Shown: one piece after another, positions 1 through 13,792 of the stretch | How positions within the stretch are numbered: position 1 is the first letter of the stretch | Layout: each line of letters starts with the position of its first letter | From: Lichenostomus cassidix | Taxonomy: Eukaryota > Chordata > Aves > Passeriformes > Meliphagidae | Assembly (NCBI GenBank): GCA_008360975.2 | Contig: CM039194.1 | Coordinates: forward strand, 10,650,426 to 10,714,425 | DNA: 64,000 bases | Reading direction: 5' to 3' | Notes under the pieces: model-generated | The model's input: the letters and a program-made list of their open reading frames with translations, nothing else | Told to the model about the DNA's origin: nothing | Database searches by the model: none | Made by a program: the position numbers and the translations under genes

Positions 1-1617
1 GATTATTGTATAATGGGAGGGTTATTTAAAGGAAAATCAGGATTTAGGTGGGCAGGGTGGGGACATTTCTGCACTGCAGTACTGATTTTTGGCACCGTCT
101 GGTTTAAAGGTGTGAGGTGCTGCCCACAGCCTTGTGTAACTACTTCATAATAAACCCAGCTAAATAAAACTTGGTGTCCCATTAACAGCACCTGAAAAGT
201 TGGATCATGCACTGAGACTTTTCCGTGCAAGATATGGAATATACAATGTCATCTTGCATTCCCCCACTGTCCCCTCTACCTGCCTGTCATCCTGAAGGAA
301 AAGCACTGTGCTTTCCAAATTAAATACCTAAAGGAATGACTTTACCAGCCACAGAAATGTGGCAGCCAAATAGCTGCAAACCAGCTGGGATGGAGAGGAC
401 ACTGTTCCCAAAGAAGATGACAAGGAAGCAGAAGGAGGCAGAACATGCTCACCTAAAGTGGGATTTGAAGCCATCAAGGATATTGGTTCCTATGTAAAAG
501 CTGCAAAAATCATTTCTTAGCAATCCTCTTTAGCCACTACCCAGCTAAAGAAATGCCAACAAAGGAAAGAAAATAAAAAGAAAAACCATTAAGATGATGG
601 AAAGGCACAGAAAAAAAACCAAAATGAAATTGAGCCCCTTTAACCTCAAGCAAGTGGGCCTGGAGACTTGAAAATAATTCAACACAAGGAAAGAGAAAGG
701 AGAAAGGAAAGGGAAGGGGGTTAGTATTTAATCTAAGTCACAGTTTCACTGGTTGTGTCTTATTCTTTAGCACAGTATTGGGCAAGACCTGACACTTTTG
801 TCTTTGCCATAAATAATAGTTGTGTTTTAACAGCTGATGAACCTATAACTAAAGCATCTTACATCTCTGGCTGTGTGCACCTGCATCTGTACAACCTGAA
901 TTATGTTCAGGGGGCCATAAAACAGAGAGCACTGAGCACTGCTCAGATGGTTGGTAATATGATGCATTGGCTATTTTAATTAACTTTCCCACTGGGAGCT
1001 GACTGTTTATACAGAGCACAATAAAACGCATTCTTAATTTTTAAGACTTTAAAGATAACAAGACAAAATTAGAGCAAGCTATTTAGGCTGCCCCTAGAGA
1101 TCAGGACTGTTGTGCTCCTCTTGCCCCCATGAGGAGCAGACCAAGCCAGCAGCATTGAAAAGGGAGTGGAGATGATTGCTAAGGCATGAGATTGACTTGA
1201 TATACAGAATATCTGAGGCCTGAGCAAATTTCTCTCTAACATTTCCCTTCAAATGTTTTTACTGCATCTTATCTTGTGAAAGGCACTTCAGCAATCAGAA
1301 GAATAGTTGACTATTAGTAAACTTCTTCCTCTTCTGGTTTTCCTTCTCAAGAGGGTGCAATCAAGGGAAATGTAATTGTTCATGAAAGACAACATCTGCA
1401 TCACGTATCCATCACATTTCCACTTGGAAAGCTTCCCAGTGTGGCTATTGTTTGGTGTGCATTACCTCTACACTCATCATTAATGAAGCTGATTTCGTTA
1501 TTAGAGACCTGGAAGCTCTAACAGGGGGTGATGTTTATGTCCAGAGCATCTGTGTGCTTTTGATAGGAGATTCACTTCACCACAGATGATTAACCAGTGG
1601 CCAAGGTATGTTGACTT

Positions 1618-1740
1618 TTGATTTTATTTAACAGTAATGAAATGTAACAAGTGCACCAGAGGGATGCATTTTCATAAGCAGACAAGCAGATGGGTGAAGA
1701 AATTTGACTTGCTGTAAAAAGCTCCTAACTGCCAAGCAGC
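1618..1740 (+). repeat. Diverged dispersed repeat, copy A
   Basis: Aligns with copy B at 3028-3145 through GTAACAAG, AGATGG and TTGCTGTAAAAAGCT in the same order and similar spacing. 22 of 24 bases agree at 1700-1723 versus 3103-3126. Family unknown to me. Confidence 0.5.
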
Positions 1741-3027
1741 CTGAAAGGCCCCATGGAAGAGTCATCTCCTGCACAGTGAATTCCCTCTTCAAAGATTCCA
1801 CGTTCAATGTGGCAGTCTCTGTCTTTGGCATTCCACATCCTACAGGTGATAAGCCCAACACATGGCTGCTGGAGGCTAGCCAGAAGCCAGGCACTGCCAG
1901 ACCACATTTTGCTTTAATTCCTCCAGATTTCCCTCTTACACAGGGGTGGGTGGAGTGGGGATGGGGAGGAGAGAGGTTTAAATGTGAATTGTCCAGTCAA
2001 TTGATTTCATTGCCGTGTGGAAATAATGATTTTCCAATAAATTGCATTAGAGCCTCAGAGGTTCTCTTTTTCAAATGGTCCCAAATCACACACATGCTGG
2101 AGGTTAATATCAACTATCAACCAAAGATTAGACCAACCAAGCCACAGCCAACCAAACCTGGGCTTTTCCCCATTTGTGCTGCACCACTCAAATAGACAGT
2201 TGTATCCTTTCCATACCTTAAACTGGATAAATTCACAGTTTGATGGAGCTCAGTGGGATTCAGTTGTAAATTTGGTTTTCTGCATGTCTGGGCTGTTATC
2301 TCAGCCCATTGTTGAGATCTCCTAAATCTGCAATGGCTGCACTGCAGATACACTGCTAAATTTTAGTGGCAAAAATACTTCAGGTCCTTTTGTAGTTGTG
2401 CTCATTGAACCCATCCAAACTACCTACAACAGGCACGAAAGCAATAAAAATGTCAGCAGCCAAGTGGGAGGGAGCAGTAAGTGGAGAATTTCTCTTTTCC
2501 CACTCCCAAGTAGAACCACACTACCACCCACAGCAGCCCTCAAAGGCAAACCCCTCTCATTATGTTCACAGCACACGGAACACAAATTTAACTTATCAAA
2601 ATCACAATCAATAAGGCATTTCTTAAATTACCTAGATTCAGAAGAAACGAGGAAAATTAATTAGTGCTGCTTATCCCTGGGTGAAGGCTTACACTGAAGG
2701 TCCAGATCGATATTTTGAATACAGATGCTGGAAGGCAGTCCCATCACCCTGACAAGACTGGTGGATGGTGGCACTTCCAAAACCCAGGCAGCTCCCTACC
2801 AATATTCCATAAGTTCTTTATTGCTCCAGAATGTTTGTCTCAGAGCAGCAATCATGGTCAGCCTGCTTCAGTATTTCACTGTGCCAACCTGTTTCTTTGC
2901 TGGGCTCGAGTTTCTGTCTTTGGGATTTCACATGCAAACTGATTTTCCTGGTTATTTGTGTTCTTTTGTAAGAGGCACAAGTCATCAAGAGCAGACACAG
3001 ATGAACACTCCACTGCTCATCACGGGT

Positions 3028-3145
3028 TTTCTTTTTAATACCAACACAGCGTAACAAGCCAGCTTGAGAAATGTGTGTTTATAACCAGTCAGCCAGATGG
3101 AAAAATCTGATTTGCTGTAAAAAGCTTATAGCTGCTGAAAATCTT
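3028..3145 (+). repeat. Diverged dispersed repeat, copy B
   Basis: Partner of the copy at 1618-1740, in the same orientation about 1.4 kb away. A further shared motif, CTGTCTTTGG followed by ATT(C/T)CACAT, lies downstream of copy A (near 1820) but upstream of copy B (near 2915), so the two units do not have the same layout throughout. Confidence 0.5.
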
Positions 3146-6100
3146 CAGGATTTGCTGGAAGGGCTCAGCTGTAACAAATCATGCCATGGTACTAAAAAGC
3201 CTGATGGTGCTTTGTCCAACTGTTGTCTCAGCTTTCCCAGCACCAGGGCTGCACCTGAGGAGGTGCTCTGGGGTGGGATGGGCTGTGTGGAACAGCCACT
3301 GCTGGGGAATGGACAAACCACACATGTTCCAGGGCTTTCTGGCAGAGCAGCCCTTCTCTGAAGGAATGCAGGATTGGAGAATATTCCCACCACCCAAGCC
3401 AGCTGGGCTCATTTGAAGGGATCCTGCTCTGAGCACTCAGAGGTGGCTCTGCCAAGCAAACCAAGGCATGGACAGTGGGGACAATCAGAGGATTCACCTC
3501 AAAAGGGCCCTGACACCCAAACCAGAGCACCACCGTACACAAAGCCACACAGGCAGGGCTTTCCTGGGCAAGCAGGAGGCTGACAGGTTCACAATCAGGG
3601 TGCAGTGTCTGCTAAGTCCAGCCAAAGCTCAGCCTTCCACAAATTGCCAGCACCCTCTGAAATCCCAGTCCCTGCCTCAGTTACATCTTCTGACTGACAT
3701 CTCAAGGGCCTGAACCCCCACAGGAACAGGAGATGCTTCTGCCAAAATTCTCCTGTCAGAAGCTGCTGTCTGTCAGGTCTCCAGGTCCAGCCTGTGCTGG
3801 AGGAGATGCCCACACCATTGTGGTGGATTTCAGACCTCCCAGCACAAAGACTCCTCTCAGCTATTCCATTTTCCACAGCCCTTCACCTCCTCTACACCCC
3901 AAAGCAACTATTTTACTTTCTGCCTGTTGCTAATCTATTTTGCAAGTACAATTCAAGTGAACCTGTCCACAGACTACCACATCTCCCCATCATCCACAAG
4001 CAGAGCACACAAAATATTTTTTTTTAAGTCTTCACAGGCAAAACATTTCTTTTGCACCTAAAATGAGATCTGTAGAGACAAAAATATGCCCAAAAGCTGC
4101 CATGGGCTGTTAGTCCAGTGGAACTGGAAGCACATCAGAGCCAGCAAGCCTTTTCAAGGCTCTGGGAAATGCCTTGCCTCACCTCTATGTAGTTTTTCTC
4201 CTGCTTCAGGCATACACAAATTTTATCCTGATGGGGAAAAAATTGCTATTCACTTTATAATTTATGTTTTTGTGAAAGGCATTTTTCGGTTTTTTGGCTC
4301 TGAGACTCTGGAAGCCTGGATCATAAGAGGGTCAAGGCTCTCCAGCTCTCCATGCTTGCAGGGCAGGTACTGTGATAAGAATAAAGTGCCTGCTCAGTAT
4401 AGATGAAAATAAGAAATACCCACTGCAAAACAGCAAAAATAATAAGCTGTGCAGATTCACACTGGATTTTGACATTGTAATATGACAGATATCCTTAAAA
4501 GCACTCTGAAAGCAACTTCATCAGCTCTGTGCACTTACTGAATGAAGCTGTTGGGGCCACACCTGCATGTCTGCTAAATGCCAGGTTCCCTGCTCCATGC
4601 CCCAGTGAGAATTCAGCTTCCCTCTGGCAATGTGGAGAGCCCCAACATGCAGTGGGAAGGCACCAAACTCATCATCATCCCTGCTCAGGTAACACTCCTG
4701 CCTGTTTTCCTCATGTTGGGGAAAGGCAGCATCACTGAAAAACATATTCTGCTGCTTTAAAGCCCAGCAGTGATGACTGGAATCCATAAATCAGATTGGA
4801 GAGGCTTTTTTCCCAGACTTGTGGGACTGCTCCAAGCATAATTAGGTTTTGGGTTTACAAAAAACGCCAGCATCTGTTGCCTGCTCTGTGCATGCTGCCA
4901 GTCTGAGGGGACTGCTCCGGGCTCACTACAGCTTTTGTTCTCACAAATAGAGAAAACTCTGTCAAGCCTGCAGCAGGGCTGCTGGCCAAGGGACTCTGAG
5001 ACTCACATTATGTGTGGGACTGGGAGCAGAGGAGGAAGAAGGAGGAGAGGAAGGGAATGGAACTCAGAGTGCCTCATCCCCTGGTTCAATTTAATTTGAT
5101 GAGTCTTCGTTTAAATTAATACAGGGAAAACTCCCAATAATAACTCCTGCCAACAATCCCATTACAAAATAATATTGGCATAAAATAATCACAAACATAT
5201 GCATATCTCTCTCTTTAAAGTCAGTTCCAAGAATTCAGAGACTGGCCAAGCCCCTTGCTGATTAGCAAGGAAACATCCTTTCATTGGATGAAAAAGCTCT
5301 CCTCCCTCATTCACAACAGAGAAAAACATGACAGCAATTCTGCCAGAGCAACCCCATCTCCAGCAACCCAGGCTGCAAGAGAAGGTCAAGAGAGAGAGGG
5401 TTCTGTTAGTCCTTCTCCTTCCCTTCCTCGAGGAGACTCCAGGGGAACTTCTTGGGGACAGTGGTGCCAGCACCATCCATGGTCATCATACTCACATGAT
5501 ACCTCCCCAAAACTGCACAATGCAAAACCTCACGCTGTGGAGGCTTTAAAGGAGGACTATGTCTTTTTTGGTTCTTCACAATTCTCTCAGAACTGCTCAT
5601 ACTGCACCAGCAGCAGCTGCAGGTCAGTGCAGACAGGATTGCAGTGCAAACTGCACACTGCAGAACTATGTGCCAGGCCAGAAGCTTCTATCCAAATCCA
5701 GCTGAACTTCTAAGTACATTTGGGTTCAAATCCCTTGAATTCCATCTAGTATTACTTTCATTTCTAGATAAGGAACTCCACCAGTTCCTCTTGTTTCAAA
5801 TCTGAACTCCCAACCTGTTTGGACTCTGCACCAGATCCTCTCCTTCTCCGTCCTTCTCTGAAGCCCAGAAACACTTCCAGGATTCCTCCCATTACTTTTA
5901 AAGCACTGCTTCCCTTCTCCAAGTCAGGAGGAAGTTCATTCCCATACCCCCAGCATGTCCCACCCAGGGGGTAACCCATCAGATTAGTTGGTTGTAAGTA
6001 GCACTGATTCTAACTCTGGGGACCATGTTCAGCCAGCTCAAACTTGAATACATTTTTAGGAATGCATTATGTATGAGACTGTAGCTATCCAAACGGAGCT

Positions 6101-9100
6101 AAAGGGAAAAAATAATAAAAGCTGAACATTGAGAGAGGGAAGAGTCAAATTACCCACCCTACCACAGAGCCAACACAGGAATTTTATGAAGCTTGTATGA
6201 ACATGTATTTCATGGTATAGGGGATTGGCAGGTGGCAATATATAGTCTATATTGCCATGAAATGTGTGGTACATTTTTAAAGATATTATTGACCAGTGGC
6301 TCTCTGCCAGGAGGGAATTGTACAGCCAGGGACAGGGGCAGGAGCCTTTGCACTCTGTCTTTGCCACAGCCACAAGTAAAGAATTACAACAAGAATTACA
6401 TGAAACACAAGGTAGTGCACAGTCTGCCCAAGAAGGGCAGTACTTCTGCAGAAATAAAGCAAAATATGTGCAAAGTTGCTGGAGACTTTGCCCTCATACA
6501 CCAGGCTCTTCAGTCCTGCAGGTTTTCGGTCAAAGGGCTTTGATACCAAAAGTACCAGGTTTGCAATTATATAATTTGCCTTTTTATTTTCTTATCTACT
6601 TTTCTAAAAATGTAGAGGAACGAAATATTTAAAATAAATTGATGAAGGATTAATTAAAAAGTGCCTTGAACTAAAAAGAGTAAAAAGCCATTAAGTGGAC
6701 ATGTAGAGTGAAAATGGTATAATGATATGCTACCTCTACATGATTAAGAAGTTAAAATGGTCTATGAAAGAAAGGCTGTACTGAAGGCAAAATAATAGAC
6801 CTATTTCCAGCACATTTCAAACAAAAGGCTGGTAACATGAGTTGTCAAACACTTCTGAGATCAAAAGACAAAAACCTACTTCCTGGGGAGCTCAAAAAGT
6901 TAAAAGAAACATTCCTGCTTGCAGGAAGGAGGGTAACAGACACCAGAAATTAACATTTTGTTCTCTCACGTCTGCTCCTGACCAGCAGTCTAAAACCCAG
7001 GAGAGACCATGGGGGATTCACAAGTGCAGGTTGGCAGAAAGCCACCAGAGCTGTAATCCCTCACCAAGTTCTGCAGAAAAAGGGCAAAACAGACAACAAC
7101 AGCCCAACCACATTGTGCTGGACAGGCAAGCTGTACCATGCTGGCTCTCCTCAGCATGGTACAGTCCTGCCCTGCCTGCTTGAGAGGCAAAGCCATCACT
7201 ATTTGGGAATGGCCCAGGATGACCAGGAATAAGTGATGTACACAGGAAAATGCAGATGCCACCTTTTCCCCATGGTGTCTGTTGGGGGCCAGCTAAACCC
7301 TAAATCCTGGTGGCAGAAGGACAAGGGTCACTGCAGGCACTTTCCAAGGCACAGACATGGTCACTGCTTTGATGCTCTGTCAGTTTTTGGTGCAAAATGG
7401 TGAAGAGATGAAACATCTTGAAAACAGCATGAAATCCCCCTGCCTCAGCCCTGGAGTGCTTCTCAGTGCAAAGGTAATTACCTCCTTCATTAGCAGCCCT
7501 CAAGCTGCTCTGCAGACACAACCACCCCCTGGGCATTGCCAAGTGCTAATCTGGCACTTTTGTCAGAGATAAAATTAATGTGGAGTCAGGGTGTGTGAGA
7601 GAGTGGTTTGTTTGGGAAAAGCCCTTCTTCCTCTCTCTCCATCAGTCCATCCTGTTCAACTCTCCAATATCAGCCACACCAAAAACACACACCTGTGTGT
7701 GTTTCACTGTCGAGCAGTATCTTGTGGGTTTGCTTTTTGAGGAACTGGATAATGACACAAAGCCACCCCAGGCCAGGTTTGGAAGGCTGGTGGCTCCAAC
7801 ACCCATGGAGTGCAGTGGAATTTCATGTGTGAAGCACAGGCAGTGATCAAGCACAGCCATCACTGGTACAGCAGCACTTGCAAGGGCACTTTGTGCTTCA
7901 GAAATGACCTGAGAGCTTCGAGAGGAACAAAAGGAGGTGCAGATGATTGTGCAGTTGAGTGGAGACTCAGCACTGCTCTGTACATTGCTTGGGGTGGAAG
8001 GGCTGCAGGACAATTCACTCTCCACCAGAAGCACACATGAAAGCCTGTGACTGTTTCTAAAAAACAAGAAAACATGAATCTTGAGAGTTTTATGAAAGCC
8101 ACAGCAACACATACACACAGCAGTTGAAAGAAATAAGCCTTTGGCAGCTCTAAGTTGTAAAACACAGCAAAGCAGAACCTGTGCTGGCACTTGATAAATC
8201 TCCAAATGCCTTGTCATAACCTTGTGACACTGAGTTATGGTCTCCAGTGTGACACTTTGAGAAGTGTTGCTTTTAAAAACAAAATCAGAAAAGGGGAAAA
8301 AAAGGGAAGAAAAAAAGGAGATATAAATCATTAATAGAAGAAGGACTGAGATTTATTTTTTAGCTCTTTTTATGGGAATGTGGCCATCCTGAACTGCTGT
8401 AAAGAACCTCTTTTTAGAAAGCACCACAGATCTATGGTACAAAACAGGATTTGGGAGATCTTTCTTAGCATAAAGGAAAAAAAATCAAAACTCTGACACC
8501 TCTGAAAAGAGAAGTCCAAGAAGTACCCAGACATTCTGAGTTTACTAGATTGTAAATTTTGTACTATTTGATTTATAATAATAACTACAAATTTATCTAA
8601 ATTTATATAAATCGCAGACCAGATGATGATGTTCAGAGATTTATGAGGCAACGCAAGTATTTAAAGGGATTTTACCTTAAACAAACTTTATGAGGCCACA
8701 CAGGGTCAAAATAGAGCCCTGAAAAAGGATTGTAAAATACACATGAGAAGCATCAAACATGTAAATGAGGATTTCCATAAAGCAAACTGCAATAAAGACC
8801 TTTAGAGCACATTAGATGAGTTTTAAAGGAGGGTAAATATTGTTGCTAGCTTACAGAAAACAACTGATATTCTTTAGGAGGCCTGTGAGGGAAATATAAA
8901 CTCACTCAGATCTGATGTGCACAAACAGCAGAAAAGCATTTGCAAGTAAATTTTGTTCATGGCAGTAGGATCACAATCAGCAGCAGCACTGGCTGATCTG
9001 ATCAGTGGGACCTTCATTTCATGCACCCCAAACAAGCTTGCAGGTAACACCATTTTCCAAGAGACACTTGTCATACAAATGCTCGGTTGGTATCAGTCTG

Positions 9101-12100
9101 ATATAAATATAAAAATGTTTTTATTTTAAATCCACTCTCATCTTCAGCCTGAGGTCCTTTTGCAAGCACATCTCTGCAAAAATAATGCCATCTTGTGGTG
9201 GAAAAAAACCTCCTTCTTCTGATGGTTTCAGTCTCATTTAATGGTCAAAATAATCCTTGACTAACTCAGCGTTACAAGAACAGTGACTTTATTCCAAACC
9301 AGGAATCTCTCCTCAGGACTCCCTGCCCTCAGAACTGTATTTCTATTAAACTCTAAATGCTTCTTCCAGCACTGTGAAATCAGCTGAAGTGTGAGCTTTT
9401 AGAAATTGAAACTGCATGCAGATTTCTGCTTCATTCATAGCTGAGGTGCCAGTCCTGCAGCCACAGTTTTCCCATGCACAGCCCCAACCAAGCCTGCTAC
9501 TCCCAGAACCACTATCTTTGATGGTAAAGAACTCAATTTCTTCCCTTTTGCTGAGTTTTCCTCTTGCAAACTCATTACTTTCAGACATCTGCACTCCTGC
9601 CCTACTTTTGGCTTCTTTCAAAGCCAGTATATAGCTTACAGCACTCCATGTCTCTCCTTCTTTCTATCACCTGGAAAACTTTCACAGCCTTCTAGATGTT
9701 TTACTCACTTTTTTCCCCATTTTTTCTACTCTCACAGTTTTTTCCAAACTATGTTTTCTGTGCAATCATCTGTTCCACAGAGGTCTGGTCTTCCCTCTGT
9801 GCGTTGGCAGTCCTCACCTCTGGGCTAAACAATTCTCTCCACTCTCACCCCACCCTCCCTGCCCTTCCCCAGGGCACTGGGGTCACATATTTGGGATGAT
9901 CAACACTGAAAGTGAGCTGCTGGGTGCAGTGACCAGGAAAAGCAGGCACAGATCCATCTCCCTTGCTCAAACTCCTTCCTCCATGGTTTGCAGTTGCTCA
10001 TCAGTCACTTTCTGGCTTCACTACAATTCACACACAGTCACTGATGAAGAACTTGCAGCACCCACCTAGGCTCTCCCCATCCCTGCTGGGTGCCCTCTGC
10101 AACCACCGGCCCCGATTGGACCACCAAACACCATCCATTCATCTGCCTTGGCTAGATCCTGCCTTGCCCAAAGATCTCAAGCAAATTTTCTTGTGTTTCG
10201 GGTTGCAGAAATGCCAATCCTTACTGAACAACAAATACAGCTAACCAAATCTACCTGCTTTGTGAAAGATTTAATTTGCTGTTCCTTTATTACGTGTTGG
10301 ATTTTGGTTTATATAAAGGCAAACGTTATCACACAAATCTTAATCTTATAAAGGCAGCCTCCCTTGAATTACTTGATAATTAACCTCTAGGCACAATGCT
10401 CATCTTGTTCCCTTATACCTTCATTATCATCAGATTCATAATTTCATCCTCTGTGTGCTAAGATATTGCATGGGTAAAGGCAGCATTTAGCAATATTTAG
10501 AATCTTGCCAGGTTTCCCCATTCTCTGTTGAAGAAGCAATATTACACCACGAAGATCAAGAAATTAACTTTTCCTTTAAATCCTTGACACATTCAGGTAA
10601 TAGTTAAATTAAATTAATATTAGTACTTATTTAATTGTAATTTCAGTGCATGCTGAGCATAGTGAATGGCCTTGAGATGGACCCTGAAAGAGCTTTCCCA
10701 GAGGATGGCTGGGTGAGCATCCTCCTTCCTGCGTGGCTGCAGAAAGTGGGATTTGCTGCCACAGAGGTTTCTTGCCCCCTGGGATGGGAGTTTCACTTGC
10801 TGAAACACTTCTGTCAGCAGCTGAGTTTGTTAATCCTCCTGCTCACCAGGGCTCTGTAAGCAACTTGTCTTTGTTTATTCCATAGTCCTTGGCAGTGCCT
10901 TACATTGCCAGGTTGTGCATAATTCCTCTATATTCCAACTCCATTTTAAATAAATCCCTTTGGAAGTGGCCAGGAGATCAGTCAGAGGGAGATGAAGGAT
11001 GGAAACATCCATCAAGGTTCTGAGCTCAGAGAAACTCTTCAGGTGCTGCAGGTGATGAACCCAGACACAGCAAAGCCATCTCATCATTTCTGGCAGAGTC
11101 AGGCCAACCTTTCAGGGTAAGATCACCAAATCATCACTCATTACAGCTAGGACTGAGTCAAATGGGGTGTCACACCCTTTATCTTTGAAGCACTGAGCAA
11201 TACCTGCTTGCAGAGCATGGTTTGGACAAGATTCCCCTACTCTCCCACGCCCTTTCAGATGCTCTTCACAAACTATAAAAGTGAAGAGTCTCAAGCTGAA
11301 TCAGTTTTATAAAAGCTTCCTTACTGCACCACCAGAACAAAAAGGTCCTGTGTGAACATAACATATCAAACCAGATCACTGCCACAGACAACATTTCTGT
11401 GCTCTGTGACCATTGAGTTAAGAAGAACATGACTTATAAAAACAGCTGTATATGTTCCAGTGACCAGAACAGCTAAGGCATCAAGCACAGCGACTTTTTT
11501 TTTTAGGTTATTAAATCAAATTTTGTTTTCTAAACACAGTATTTTAGCTTCTTTGTAAATCAGTATCTTTGGCAACAAATAGAGATTGATGCAACACCAC
11601 TTGTAGGTGGGAAGTGATACAGATGCCCTGCCAGCAGGTAAAACAGAGAAACATTCCCCTGGCATGCTGAATATATTTGGTAAAGAAAGGAATTAAGTAA
11701 ATACACATGCAAATATAGGTAGGCCAGTTTAATAGAGGCCTTCAAACTCAAGTGCTAACATTTGTACAGCTTATGCTCTGCACATCTCTGTGTACTTTTA
11801 AGCTGCCAACAGCTTCATTCAACAGGACAAATATGAGCTGCTCTAGAAGAGCAGGTGAAATGTCTCTCAGGACATTGGAGCCCAGATACAGGATTGAAGG
11901 TAGAACTGAAAATATATTTGATGAAAGAGAGATGGTTATTACCCTAAGTTTATAATACCTGGTTTAGAGAACAAAGATTGTTCAAATATTGAATTCTGCA
12001 AAAGGCAGAATTCAGCATCAGTATCTCCTCAACACAGCATGGGTCTGGCAATCCAAAGGAGTCCCAGCACTGGGTTGTGGTGGTTTTCCTCTAGATCCTT

Positions 12101-13792
12101 TTAAAAAGCCAACCTCGGGTATTTGCCATGTTAAACCAGCACTTTCTGGGATCTTTTGGAAGTCTCTCGTGGCTGCTGGGCCAGTGTTTCACTGAGTCAG
12201 GGAGGAGTTGAGTTCTGCTGATGCTCACAAGTCCTCAGCTCCACAGCAAGGACACCCCAGTGACATCCTAAACCACCAGGCATGACTCCTACAGGGAATG
12301 TGTCTTTTCTTTCAAATAAATAAATAAATTGTCATGACTTCCCAGTTATTTACAAATTTGCAGTCGCACATGGAGAGTTGGTGAAGCCTCCTGCTATCCC
12401 TACCCAGCTCCTAGCTGGGCTCTGGAGCAGCTCTTAATGGCACTAGTGAGTGATGGATTGGGGGCTGGCACTGCTGCAGAGGGGATGAGAACACATCCTT
12501 GGCCATGGACTTCCCCAGTGCAGAAATATGCCCAACAAATTAAATTAAATTCAGTTATACTGAAGCCTGTGACCACTTAGGAACCATTAAAACGTCAGTT
12601 AATTAAATCTGGATTTAGCAAAGGTGATGGAAACAAACTGTCATCTGTTAATCTGTCAAAATCTGAAACCCAACAGTTTAGAGGATATTTTAAGGTGATC
12701 AGACAATGGAGCAGGTTACAATTTTTTTTCTGCATTTACTTGTGTATGTAAAGCTGCTTTCTGAGACAAAAGAAAAAAAAGGTCTTTAAAATGTTAGTGA
12801 TTCCCTCAAGAAGCCACAGTGAGACCAGATTCCACTACTAATCCCATCAATAAATCACAGGATTTGAGGAATCAGTTGTAGCTTCAAGAGATTAAAAATG
12901 TCAAGGAAAAATGTTTAATTGAAAGGGCTCAATTAGTACTAAAACTGACATTACAAATAATCAAATAACTGATCTTGATTTTACCTGTTGCTTTACATTT
13001 GCTTGTGGTCAAATCCAGACAATGTCTCATTGAAAGAAACAGGCCAACTGAAGAGAAAAAGGTATTTTGTAGGGAGAGCAGAATTAGAGGAATCTGCCTG
13101 ATTTGTTTAAATGGTAATTATAAAATGAGATAACTGCAAAAAGACACAGATTTCAGAACCAAGGAGCTGCTCCTTAACAGCCACATTAAGCACCGGTGGC
13201 GTATGCATGTCTCATCTCACATATCTTTTCAAAAAAACTAATTAAAAACATGGCATGGTGTCAAGCTTTTGTGTAAGTCCAAATCTCATTTCCATAAACT
13301 AATAGAAGCTTTTCTGGTTCATCAACAAGGCAGTGACAGCTCAGGCAATCAGTGCCTTCCTAGGCAGTGCCCACTTCTGGGTTATGGTGGAAAAGGGAGA
13401 TGCTAATAACCTCTGGGGCCTTATTTCAGGAGTTTCAAATAAAAAAGCCCTCTAGGTAGGAGGCAGAGTGAAACAAATAAGGGGCTCTGATTTCTACCAA
13501 GAGTAATTGTTTGCCCTGCAACCACCTGTACCTGCTCAACAAAATCATACTTTCGGATCTCCAGAAATTACTAAATGCTGGTGATAGAGCTGGGTAGCTG
13601 GTAGGTAAAGGAAATACCATTGAGACATGAAATTTTAATGTTGTTTCCATTAGCTTTGAACCTCAGAGCTAAGCTGTTGGAGAGCAGCATCCTCACATCA
13701 TTCTTTGTCACCTGCACCCAAGAATCAGCAGCTCTGGCAGGATTCAATCATTATGTAGGAGGCAAAAAGCCAATTTTCTCCCTGGCTGAAGT

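Larger units (their letters stand above)
1..13792. other. Intergenic DNA beyond the KLHL3 3' end, no gene recognised
   Basis: No exon with splice sites and a familiar protein was found on either strand. It contains the repeat pair at 1.6 and 3.0 kb, purine-rich runs (686-720, 5020-5058), an AAAT repeat (12316-12331), and AT-rich blocks (5086-5205, 12540-12660, 12870-13030) that may be conserved elements. By vertebrate gene order the next gene on this side should be SPOCK1, but none of its coding sequence is visible. Confidence 0.7.

Noticed and set aside
1704..2195. A 163-codon plus-strand open frame
   Set aside because: No protein family resemblance, and it overlaps the diverged repeat and AT-rich non-coding sequence.
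7642..8331. A 229-codon minus-strand open frame, the longest ATG-initiated frame in the window
   Set aside because: It shows no recognisable domain, is rich in Ser and Cys in a low-complexity pattern, begins in T-rich sequence, and has no splice or homology support. A chance frame.
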